From the NCBI RefSeq assembly GCF_001465545.3, contig NZ_CP013480.3, forward strand, positions 682,001-746,000: DNA of 64,000 nucleotides, written 5' to 3'. The translations under genes and the position numbers were made by a program. This document shows, one piece after another, positions 1-9,600 of this stretch (the stretch's first letter is position 1; the number at the start of each line of letters is the position of its first letter). The stretch comes from Pandoraea norimbergensis. Lineage in GTDB: Bacteria > Pseudomonadota > Gammaproteobacteria > Burkholderiales > Burkholderiaceae. A model generated the notes under the pieces. It was not told the DNA's origin. It saw nothing but the letters and a program-made list of their open reading frames with translations, and searched no databases.

Positions 1-271
1 CCTGCCGAGCTTCAAGGGTGCGAAGCCTTACTATCAGGCGTTCGACCGTGGCGTGAAGCTGATCGGGGCGACGGCGCACTACGTGACGTCCGATCTCGAC
101 GAAGGCCCGATCATCGAGCAGGAAGTCGAGCGCGTGGATCACACGATGGACCCGGAACAACTGACCGCCATCGGGCGCGATGTGGAGTGCGTGGCGCTGG
201 CGCGTGCCGTACGTTATCACGCCGAGCATCGCATTCTGCTCAATGGGCACAAGACGGTGATCTTCCGCTAA
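1..271 (+). CDS. purU: Formyltetrahydrofolate deformylase, C-terminal part (gene enters from the left edge)
   Basis: The frame is open from base 2 and ends in TAA at 269-271, so only about 89 C-terminal residues are present. They read [19 protein letters not shown], then [20 protein letters not shown] and end HKTVIF-R. This is the conserved end of PurU, including the ATAHYV...LDEGPII block shared with the formyl-transferase fold of PurN. PurU hydrolyses 10-formyl-THF to formate and THF in the cytosol, feeding formate to PurT and balancing one-carbon pools. The ACT domain and most of the catalytic domain lie outside the window. A strong terminator follows 52 bases downstream. Identity is confident; the start cannot be seen. 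Confidence 0.93.
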   Translation, partial: LPSFKGAKPYYQAFDRGVKLIGATAHYVTSDLDEGPIIEQEVERVDHTMDPEQLTAIGRDVECVALARAVRYHAEHRILLNGHKTVIFR

Positions 272-323
272 TCGGCGATCCATCGCGGAGGGCTCGCCGA
301 TTCACGGCGGCCCAATGAAGGAA

Positions 324-357
324 AAAAACGCCCTGGCATCACTGCCCGGGCGTTTTT
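324..357. terminator. Bidirectional intrinsic terminator between purU and the serpin-like gene
   Basis: Inverted repeat AAAAACGCCC (324-333) / GGGCGTTTTT (348-357) with a 14-base loop. It has an A-run on one side and a T-run on the other, so it can stop transcription from both converging genes. Confidence 0.88.
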
Positions 358-397
358 CATTGGCGCACCATCAAGATGATTAGGTGACTGCGTCTCG

Positions 398-1252
398 TCA
401 GCCAGCGGGTGCCAGATCGGACAGGGGGGAGTCATCGGTGACCGGGTGCGACTGATAGGTGACCAGAAGCGGATAGCCCTCTGCGGTGAGCATGACGACA
501 AAGAACGGCGTGTCCAGCGTGACGCGATGGTCGGGCGGGTGCCATTCAGTGACCGGTAGATTTTCTTCGCCGGGGGCCGCGCGTACGCCCTCTTCGTTAT
601 GCACGAGGAAAAAATCGTGGCTCGGCCGGTCCGTCTGAATGAGCTGGGCAAAACGCGGCACCGAGAAATCGACCGTCGCGGTGCGCAAACCCAGCAATTC
701 GCCCAGCGGTGCCGATGCGGCCAACGCATCGAGCAGCCAGTCCAGCAGGCCGGCATCCGTCAGTGCCTCGCAGGCATGGGGGTCGCGTTGCGCGTAGAGC
801 ATACGTAGGCCGCTCGCCGATTCCGCCCCCGCGCCTGGCCCCATCCCCGATACCGTGCTTTGCGGATGCAATCGCTTGACGACGAAACGCGGGTCGCCGC
901 TCAGCAGACCGCTGACGTCCATCCGTTCACCGTCGATCTTCATCATGTCGACTTCGATCCGCTCACCGACGTCTAGCGTGAACGCGAGTCTGCGAGTGTC
1001 GAGTGGATCAAAGGGTGTGTCCCACGAGGCGACACCGCGAAGGAAATTACCTAACTTATCGACGGAGAGATCGGGTGCCGGGCTAAAGGCCCAATTCGTG
1101 CCCGGTGCGACGGACGAAACGTATTGCCGGATGGCGTCGCACGCTTGCGATTTTCCGCCTCCGGAGGCGGGGGCGGGAGCTGCCGCCTTGCCGCCACCTC
1201 CCGACGGGGCGGCTTTGGGCGCGGATGACGGCGGGGGAGAAGGGATACGCAT
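398..1252 (-). CDS. Serpin-like protein with an N-terminal low-complexity segment in place of the first serpin helices
   Basis: A 284-residue protein that at first looks hypothetical. Residues 1-36 are rich in Pro, Ala, Gly and Ser. From about residue 38 the order of short motifs follows the second half of a serpin: WDTPFDP (77-83), the equivalent of the WxxPFDP after s3A; VDMM (101-104), compare VxMM; VDFSVPRF (194-201), compare VxxSxPRF; the hinge NEEG (219-222); then a loop and VTLDTPFFVVM (244-254). That last stretch fits the PROSITE serpin signature with one mismatch. The usual 370-400 residue fold lacks about 150 N-terminal residues here. The hinge continues VRAAPG, with Val at P14 and Pro at about P10, which argues against a standard inhibitory mechanism. 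I used the ATG at 1252; a TTG at 1267 is in frame. No signal peptide is apparent. The serpin call rests on motif order that I recognised by eye, not on a profile search. Confidence 0.6.
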   Translation of the reverse strand: MRIPSPPPSSAPKAAPSGGGGKAAAPAPASGGGKSQACDAIRQYVSSVAPGTNWAFSPAPDLSVDKLGNFLRGVASWDTPFDPLDTRRLAFTLDVGERIEVDMMKIDGERMDVSGLLSGDPRFVVKRLHPQSTVSGMGPGAGAESASGLRMLYAQRDPHACEALTDAGLLDWLLDALAASAPLGELLGLRTATVDFSVPRFAQLIQTDRPSHDFFLVHNEEGVRAAPGEENLPVTEWHPPDHRVTLDTPFFVVMLTAEGYPLLVTYQSHPVTDDSPLSDLAPAG

Positions 1253-1257
1253 CGTCT

Positions 1258-1279
1258 CGATTCTCAAAAAGGAGAATCG
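1258..1279 (-). promoter_or_regulatory. Perfect 8-bp inverted repeat directly before the serpin-like start codon
   Basis: CGATTCTC / GAGAATCG with a 6-base loop ends five bases before the ATG at 1252. In the mRNA it would form a hairpin with a U-rich loop and would pair the purine-rich GAGAA, the only Shine-Dalgarno-like stretch. It could act as a translational switch, or as a DNA operator. Its function is inferred only from position and symmetry. Confidence 0.45.
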
Positions 1280-1345
1280 TCATTCTGCGAAAACCCCGGG
1301 CATTGTGCTTTTGGAAGAAGTGCCCAGCCTATCAGTTTCAGTCCG

Positions 1346-2716
1346 TCAACTGCGTTGTGCCAATTCGCTACCGGCATCGCGGGCGAGACGGGCAATCGAG
1401 ATCGTCGAACTCACCGCAATCAGGCCCACGGTCAGAAACGCCCACGGGAAGTCGGCCGAGACGACGTGATCGCGCCCGTGCAGATACGACGACGTTTGCA
1501 ACACAGCGGCGCCGATGGTGATGCCCAGCGTGAGCGAGACCTGCTGCGCCACGCTTGCCAGACTCGTTGCCTGACTCATGCGGTGTGCGGGCACGTCGGC
1601 GTAGGAGATGGCATTCAGGCTGGTGAATTGCAGCGAGCGGAAGCACCCGCCGAACAGCAGCGTGCAGAGAATGACCAGATGCGCCGTTTGGTCGGTGAAC
1701 AACCCGTATCCGCCGATGGTGGCCGATGCGATGATCGCGTTGGTCATCAGCACACGGCGAAAGCCCCAGCGTTGCAGAATGCGCAGCGAGAGCGTCTTCA
1801 TGAACATCGCGCCCGCGGCCGAGATGAACGTGAGCGCCCCCGACTCCATGGGTGTCATGCCGAAGCCGAGTTGCAGCATCAGCGGCAACAGAAACGGTGT
1901 TGCACCCACACCGATGCGGAACAGCGTGCCACCCGCGACACCGGCACGGAACGTCGGAATGCGGAACAGATCGAGCCGTAGCAGCGGGTGGTCGAGGCCA
2001 CGTGCGTGGCGCAGATACGACCACAGCAACACGCCGCCGAGGGCCACGAGCCCGAGCGCGAGCGGCGTCGGAATCAGATGGCGGCCAATGGTCGAGAGAC
2101 CGAGCATCAGAATCGACAGGCCGAGTCCCGACAGGATGAAACCCTTCACATCGAGCGGCGGCACATCCTCTTCGAACAGATCGGGGATGTACTTCGTCGC
2201 GAGCACGAAGCCAAGAATGCCGATCGGAATGTTGATGAAGAAGATCCAGCGCCAGTGCCAGTACGTGGTAATAAAACCCCCGAGCGGCGGGCCGAGCACC
2301 GGGCCGACCAGCGCGGGAATCGTCAGGTAGTTGAGCGCGCGCACCATGTCGCGTTTTTCCACCGATTTGAGCAACGCGAGACGGCCAACCGGCACCATCA
2401 TCGCGCCGCCCATACCTTGCACGAAACGCGCGATCACCAGTTCCGGCAGATTGGTCGAAATGCCGCAGCAGATCGAGCCGAAGACAAACACCCCGATGGC
2501 GAAGCGGAACACGTTGCGCGTGCCGAAGCGGTCGGCAATCCAGCCGCTGATCGGGATGAAGACGGCGAGACTGATGAGATAGGTCGTGAGCGCGAGCTTG
2601 AGCGTGATCGGACTCTCGCCGAGATCCTTGGCGATCAGCGGCAACGAGGTGGACAACACGGTCGAATCCATGTTCTCCATGAACAGCGCGCAGGCAACAA
2701 TCAGTGGAACTAGCAT
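1346..2716 (-). CDS. MFS drug-efflux-type transporter, DHA2 (14-TM) family
   Basis: A 456-residue integral membrane protein. The N-terminus reads LIVACALFMENMDSTVLSTS, which carries the Asp of DHA2/EmrB-type drug:H+ antiporters in TM1. It is followed by the loop 2-3 motif GWIADRFGTRNVF and the antiporter motif C region GPVLGPPLGGFI. It resembles HsrA/EmrB-like exporters. No membrane-fusion protein partner is adjacent, so it may act alone at the inner membrane. It reads toward the serpin-like gene with a 93-base gap, and a promoter would have to lie in 2717-3029. The substrate is unknown. Confidence 0.85.
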   Translation of the reverse strand: MLVPLIVACALFMENMDSTVLSTSLPLIAKDLGESPITLKLALTTYLISLAVFIPISGWIADRFGTRNVFRFAIGVFVFGSICCGISTNLPELVIARFVQGMGGAMMVPVGRLALLKSVEKRDMVRALNYLTIPALVGPVLGPPLGGFITTYWHWRWIFFINIPIGILGFVLATKYIPDLFEEDVPPLDVKGFILSGLGLSILMLGLSTIGRHLIPTPLALGLVALGGVLLWSYLRHARGLDHPLLRLDLFRIPTFRAGVAGGTLFRIGVGATPFLLPLMLQLGFGMTPMESGALTFISAAGAMFMKTLSLRILQRWGFRRVLMTNAIIASATIGGYGLFTDQTAHLVILCTLLFGGCFRSLQFTSLNAISYADVPAHRMSQATSLASVAQQVSLTLGITIGAAVLQTSSYLHGRDHVVSADFPWAFLTVGLIAVSSTISIARLARDAGSELAQRS

Positions 2717-3029
2717 GAGGCAGCGGGCTGCCGAAGCGGCAACCGGGTAAGCGTGTGAGGTGCGACGGGTGAGCGCGTGGCGAGGGACAGATGTAGAGCG
2801 CTGGCCATCGTTATAGCAAACTTTGCCGGGCGCCGCGTCTGTTTCGCCGGACGCCAGAAAGCACGCGGGTTTTCAGGCGGCGCGGGTCGATTGAGGCCGT
2901 TTTGAAGGGCGGAATGCTGTCTTGAGGCGTGATACGCGTTCATGACTCCTCTCCTGCACGGTGAGCGGTTTCACAGTGCGCATCGTGCAGTAGGGCAGCG
3001 GTGCGTTCCGATGCTGGTGTTGCGACGCG
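2717..3029. other. Intergenic region between the MFS gene and the DUF488 gene
   Basis: 313 bases with no convincing gene. A 77-codon leftward open frame here has no family resemblance and no clear ribosome site. Both flanking genes read leftward, so this stretch should hold the MFS promoter, but I see no clear -35/-10 pair and no terminator hairpin. Confidence 0.5.
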
Positions 3030-3473
3030 CTACGACGCCAGAAAATCGCGCAGCACGTGAAGGTGCGTTTGCGCGTCGCCGTCTTCGAGTTTGTGCGCGG
3101 CCGTGAGCAGGGTCACGCGCCCTTGGGTCAATCGCGTGCGCAGTTCGGCAAGCATCGCGTTGTGATCGGCGTCGAGCGTATTCAGCTCATCGAGAAAGCG
3201 CGTACGGAAATCGTTGAACTGCTCGGGATGCTCGTGAAACCACTTACGCAGGTCTGTGCTCGGCGTGACGTCCTTGGCCCAGAAGTCGATCTTGGCTTTC
3301 TCTTTGGAGAGCCCGCGCGGCCACAGACGATCGGCCAGCACGCGTTGCCCGTCATCAGGCGACGGTGCGTCGTAGACACGTTTGAAATGGAGGTCGGTGT
3401 GTTGGTCGCCAGACTTGGCGGTACTGCGGGGCGCGTGTGCCGCAGCGGCTTTCGTAGCTTTCGGTGACGGCAT
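3030..3473 (-). CDS. DUF488 family protein (YeaO-like)
   Basis: 147 residues. After a basic, Ala-rich leader of about 28 residues, the core reads FKRVYDAPSPDDGQRVLADR and then LWPRGLSKEKAKIDFWAKDV. This is the signature of the DUF488/YeaO family, with the conserved RVLADRLWPRG. Further conserved blocks are W(F)HEHPE..F..F and VTLLTAAH. The family is small, cytosolic and biochemically uncharacterised; similarity to nucleotide- or metal-related proteins has been suggested but not settled. GGAGG lies about 11 bases before the ATG. It stands alone between the autotransporter and the MFS gene. Confidence 0.85.
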   Translation of the reverse strand: MPSPKATKAAAAHAPRSTAKSGDQHTDLHFKRVYDAPSPDDGQRVLADRLWPRGLSKEKAKIDFWAKDVTPSTDLRKWFHEHPEQFNDFRTRFLDELNTLDADHNAMLAELRTRLTQGRVTLLTAAHKLEDGDAQTHLHVLRDFLAS

Positions 3474-3607
3474 GAGGGAACAGCCTCCGCGAGGGGGGAC
3501 GCGAACGAGCGCAATAGCCGCAAGCTTACCGGAGGATGCCGGACGAGGCGAGCGGCGCGCCCATACCGCATCGCGCCGCCCACCCGCATCCCCGCACCCC
3601 CTGTGGT

Positions 3608-6600
3608 TCAGAAACGCCAGTTGAGATTGCCGAAAAAAGCGTTGTCGGTGACCTGACTGCCGAACTGCCCGGTGTAGCTCACGCCCAGCGTGAGCGCTTG
3701 CCCGACGAAGGCGTCGATACCGGCCTCCACAATCGTCGCATCCCGGGCGATCGGCACGCCACCGACCGTGAAGCCGGCCGCGCTGTCGACAAAGGCGAGT
3801 TGGGCATCTGGCGTGTCCGCGCCAAACGCGTGCCGCCAGCCTGCCGACAGCCGCACGCGACCCAACGCTGCGGTGCCCGTGCTGGTGCCGAAGGGCAAGT
3901 CACCCCGCACCCCCAACGTCGAAAACGTGATGCCGCGCGTCTGTTCGTCGGCGTGAAGGTCGGCGGCGCTGCCCGATTCGTTGAACGCATCGGTACGCAC
4001 CCACGCATGCGCCATCGTCGCAAAGGGCTCGATGCCGGCGCGGCCCATATCGAATCGCCATGCCGCTTCGCCGAAGACCTGCCACGTCGCGGCGTCATAG
4101 CTGGCACGCGCGGTCTGTGCAATGGGGCCGATGGCGACGGCACGCCGTGAACTGATCTGCTGCAACGCGTACGAGCCGCCGAGCATGGCGCCAAGGTGCC
4201 CGAAGCGGCGGCTCACATACGCGCCCATCTGCGCATCGTTGCTGTTTCCCGACGCCGTAGTGCCCGTGTTGAACGTGTCGTGCCCCAGCCCGCCGAGGAC
4301 TCCCGCACGCCAAGTATCGGCGACAGGGGTATCGACACCGACCAGCACGCCCATGCCGCGACGGTACAACGTCGATGCCCCGGCACCACCGCTCGCCACC
4401 GATGCCGCGCGCAATTGACCATCGCTGCCGTAGACCGATGCCCACGCTTGGGTTGCCCGGCGTTGCCCACGGCAATCGAAGTCGTTCGGGGGCGTCGTCA
4501 ACTCGCCCTCACGCGAATGGCTGCCGGTCTCGCAATCGTCGGTGAACAGCAGGCTGTCGCGAAGGCGCTGCGACGCGGCGTCACGTGTCACCTGACTCTG
4601 ACTGAGCAGCATCGACGCGATGGACGCATGCAGACTGCCGTCAAGACTGGCGAACGCGGCGGGCGCGGTGTCTGCCGTCAGACCTAATGCCGCTTGGTAT
4701 AGCGGGCTGCCGGTGCCGAGCATCGACACCGCTGACGCGACGGCCTTTTGATTCGGCGTGACACCGCCAGCGGAAAGCGGTGTGCCATTCGGCGTGAACG
4801 AGAGCAATGCCGTCGTCGGCGTGTAGCTCACCTGTGGCGAGAGGTAGAGCAGGTTGGTCGACGTCGACGCGAACTGTCCGCTCACGCCATTGGCCGCCGA
4901 GACGATCACGGCACCTGATGCGCTGGCGGGCTGCGTGCCCGGGGCGGCGTTCACGACAAGATTGCTGCCGCCGACAGAGGCGCTACCCGTCGCATTCACC
5001 TGACTGGGTGCCGTGCCGGGGGCCACGCTGACTTGAAGCGTCGAGCCCGGCTGAAGCGTCAGATTGCCGCCGACGCCGAGCGTTGTCCCCGGTGAACTCA
5101 CGACAATCTGGCTACCGCTTGCACCAGTCAACGGTCCGGTCTGCGCGCCCGTACCGCTGCCGCCCGCCGAGACGGGCGCGGGAGTCGTCAATGTGCCGCC
5201 CGCTTGAACGGTTACCGGCGAGTGACCGAGATTGCCGATGCCGAGCGTGCCACCGACAACCGTTGTTGGGCCGGTGATCGGATTGTTGCCGCTGAGCGTG
5301 AGCGTTCCGCCGCCCGTTTTGGTCAGCCCGCCACTGCCAGACACGCTGCCGCCGAAGTTGCCCGACGACACGGTGACGGACCCGCCGTTGATCGCAAGTG
5401 CGCCTTGCGTCGTCCCGGTCAGCGAGGGCAAGGTGACGTCGACGCCTTGCGTGGTGACCGTGCCTTGTGTGAGCGTCAGGCCGCCGGTGCCGAGGCCTGC
5501 TGGCGAAGTGACGGTGACGCCGCCGCCATTCACCGTGGTGCCCCCGCTGTAGCGGTTGTTACCACCGAGCGTCACGGTGGCGTTGCCTTGTTTGGTGATG
5601 CCCCCGGTGCCCTGAATCACGCCATCGAACGTGCTGTCGCCAGCACCGCCGAGTGTGAGCGATTGCGCACCGAGCGACACCGTTGATCCGGCGGCACCGT
5701 CGAGACCGGCAATCGTGACCGTTGTCGGTGTGCTGCCCTGACTGACGTCGAACATCGTGCCGCCCGCCAGCGTCACGTTATTGCTGCCGGAGAGCGCACC
5801 GCCCGCGCCGAGCGCAAGGGTGCCGTTCGTGACGTCGATATCGCCGGAGAAGGTGTTTTGTCCCGTGAGTGTTTGCGTTCCCGCGCCGACTTTCACGATG
5901 CCGCCTGTGCCGTTGACGGCACTCATGAGGGTCTGGTGCGTACCGTCGCCGAACGTCAGCGTGTTGCCCCCCAGATTCACGTTACCGCCGCTGCCGGACA
6001 ACGTGCCGACCGTCTGATCGCCCGCAGCACTGATGTCGAACGCTGCTTGGCTGCCTGCCACCACGATATTGGCGCCCGTCGCGAGCTTGCCAGTCGCGCC
6101 CAGCGCGAGCGTGCCGTCGTCGATGGTGGTGGTGCCGGTGAACTGCTGCTGACCGGTCAGGGTCTGCGTTCCGCTGCCTTGCTTGACGATGCCGCCGGTG
6201 CCCGAGATCGTGCCGTTCACGGTGTGGCTGGACACGTCGCCAAAGGTCAACGTGTTGTTGCCGAGCGTGACGTTCGTACCCGCTTGCGCGGTGAGCGCGC
6301 CGATGGTGCGGCCGCCGTTCGCGCCCGAAATGTCGAGCGTGGCGCCAGCGTTCTGGAGCGTCATGGCGCCCGTGGTGGCCAACGTGCCTGCACCCGCGAG
6401 AGACAGCGTGCCGGCCTGCACGACCGTGCCGCCGGTGAAGGTGTTGCTGCCGGTCATGGTTTCGACACCTGTCCCCATCTTCACAAGGCTGCCGCTGCCA
6501 GCGACGCCACCGCTGAAGGTTTCATCGGCGCCGCTGCTGCCGACTTCGAGCACATTGCCACCCATGTTGATCGCACCACCGCCCGTGAGTGCGCCAAATG

Positions 6601-9600
6601 TCTGCGTGCCGTTACCGGCCGACAGGTCGAAGGTGGCGCCCGTCTGCACATCGACAACGCCGCCCGAATCGAGGCTGGCACCCGCGCCCAACGCGAGGGT
6701 GCCGGCATTAACGTTGGTTGCGCCGATGTAAGTGTTCTCCCCGTTGAGCGTAAGCGTGGCGCTGCCATTTTTAGTGATGCCGCCCCCACCGACGACGGCG
6801 CCGTTGAGCGTGAGATCGTGCGTGCCGAGCACGTCGAGATTGCCGTTGAGCCTGATCTGGTTGCCGAGCGTGGTGGCTTGCGTGGCATCGAGCGATGTTG
6901 CATCGGCAAAGGTGACGGTGCCGGTGCCCAACGCGGCATTGCTGCCGACGAGGATGCCGCCTGCCTGCACGTTCATGCCACCACTGAAGTCGCTGTTGCC
7001 GGAAAGCGTTTGCACGCCGTTGCCGACTTTGACGAGCTGTCCGCCAGCGCCGTGGATGTCCGAGGCGAGTGTGTTGTCACCGGCAGTGCCGAAACTCAAT
7101 GTCGCGTGGTCAAGCCCAATGACACTGCCGGCCACACCGGTAAGTGTGCTGACGACCTGCGTCGGCCCGGCCGCAACATCGAGGACACTTGTCGAGCCGT
7201 TGAGACCGACGGCGGCGGAATCGAGTTGCGTTCCACCGCGTAACGCGAGCGTGCCCGCATCGATTTGCACCGTGCCGGACAGCACCATGCCGCCCGAGAG
7301 CGTTTGCGTACCGCTGCCCTGTTTGACGATGCCGCCCGGCCCACTCAGCGTTCCGCCGAACGTGCCGTTGTTGCCGCTGTCGAGCGTTATCGCTGTTGCG
7401 CCGATGCGAAGCGTGCTGCCCGCTACCCCGTTGAGTGCGCCAACCGTAGGTGCCGTGGCGGCGCTAACATCGAGCGATGTGCCGGCATCGAGTGTGACGT
7501 CGGTCATGTTCAGTAGCGAGCCGCCTGCGCCGAGCACTACCGCCCCGTCGGCGACCGTGAGCATGCCCGCCAGCAGGTTCTCACCCGTGAGCGTTTGCGT
7601 GCCTGTGCCTTGTTTGACGACGTTGCCGTACCCCTGAATCGCTGCGGCCAGCGTCTCGTCGCTCGCGTCGCCGAATGTCAGCGTATTCCGGCTGAGGGCG
7701 ACGACACCGCTCGTGCCTGACAGGCTGCCAATGGTCAGGTCACCCGCGTCGCTCAGGTCAAACGACGCGTTCACACCATCGACCACGACGCGTGCCCCTG
7801 CCGCAAGACTTCCCGTACGTCCGATGAAGAGCGCACCGTCGGTAACGGTTGTGGTGCCGGTGTACAACTGCACGCCGTCAAATCTTGCGGACCCCGTGCC
7901 TTGTTTGACGATGCCCCCCGTGCCTGAAATTACGCCGCCGAAGTGCTGCCCCGTGGCGTCACTAAACGTTAGCGTATTCGCGCCCAAATCGATCTGTGAG
8001 CCGGCGACGCCGGAAAGCGCGCCGATGGTGCGCGGTCCGTTCGCGCTGGAAATATCGAACGTCGCGCCGGTACCGCTTAGCGTGAGCGCGCCGCTCGACG
8101 CCAACGCGCCAGCGCCGCTTAACGCAAGCGTCCCCGCTTGTACTGTGGTGCCGCCGGTGTACGTGTTCTGCCCCGTGAGCGCTTGGGTCCCCGTGTCGAC
8201 TTTGACCAGCGACCCTGTCCCGGCGATGGTGCCGCTGAACGTATCGTTTCCGATATCGCCGAGTGTCGTCACCACACCGCCGAGATTGACGGTTCCCGCG
8301 CCGTCGAGCGCGCCGATCGTTTGCGTGCCATTTCCTGCCGAAAGATCGAGCGTGGCGCCGCTCGCGACGTTGATCGTGCCTGCCGCATTCAACGATGCCC
8401 CGGCGCCCAGCGCGAGTGTCCCGGCGTTGATGCTGGTCGCGCCTGTATAGGTGTTGGAACCCCCCAGCGTGAGCGTCGCGTTGCCCGTTTTGGTGAGTCC
8501 ACCGAGCCCGGCGAGCACGCCATTCAGCGTCACGTCGTTTGTCCCGAGGACAGTCAGCGTGCCGGTCAGATTGACGTTGTTGCCGAGCGTAACCGCTTGC
8601 GTACTGTCGAGCGTCGCATTGTTGGCGATGTTCAGCGCGCCTGTGCCGAGTGCGAGATTGTTGCCGGCAATCAACCCGCCCGCATTGACCGTCGTGCCAC
8701 CGGTGAAGTCGCTTGCACCGGTCAGCGTCTGCACGCCTGCACCGGTTTTCACAACGGCGCCAGTGCCGTGAAAGACACCGTTGAACGTCTCATCCAATGC
8801 ATCGCCGAACGTGAGCGTCTGTGTTCCCAATGCGATGGCGCTACCCGTCATACCGGTGAGCGCGCCCACGGTGGTCGGCCCGGCCGCGCCGATATCGAAC
8901 ACGGTATTCGCCCCCGACAGCGATAGCGCGTTCGCGGCTTGCAGCGAGCCGCCTGTGCCGAGCGCCAGACCGCCAGCGTTCACCGTCACGCCGCCGGTGA
9001 AGTCACTCGCGCCCGTCAACGTCTGCACGCCTGCACCTTGCTTGATGAGCGCGCCCGTGCCGTGAATGCTGCCGGTGAACGTCTGCCCGGTGTTGTCGCC
9101 GAAGGTCAGTATGCTCGCGCCGAGTTGCACCTGTGCGGCGCCCCCGCTCAGCGAACCAATGGTTTGCGCGCCAGCATCGCTGATATCGAGCGACGTCGTG
9201 TTGTCGCCGAGAATGACGGCACTCTGCGAGGACAGGCCGCCGCCTGCCCCGACAACCAGTGCACCGCCCCCGACCACGACGCTGCCGGTGAATGTCTGCT
9301 GTCCGGTGAGCGTTTGCGTGCCGGTGCCGAACTTGACGATGCCGCCGCCGTTCCCGTTAATCGCGCCGCCGAAGGTCTGATTCGTGGTGTCGCCAAACGA
9401 CAGCGTGTTGTCGCCAAGATTGACCGCGCTACCCGTGGCCCCCGACAACGCGCCGATCGTCTGATTTTCACCATTGCTGATATCGAACGCCGCGCCACCG
9501 GCGACGTTCACCGCGTTGCCCGACAACGTGCCGGTCCCGCCGACAGACAATGTGCCCGCATCGATGGCGATGGGGCCGATGAACGTATTCGGGCCGGAAA

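Noticed and set aside
2710..2943. Small leftward gene upstream of the MFS gene
   Set aside because: 77 codons of His/Arg/Pro-rich sequence with no family, overlapping the MFS start; no support.
5858..7243. Long open frame (461 codons) on the strand opposite the autotransporter
   Set aside because: Arg/Ala/Gly-rich, no family features, caused by the GC-rich repeated passenger read backwards; the same holds for 10214-11800 and several others there.
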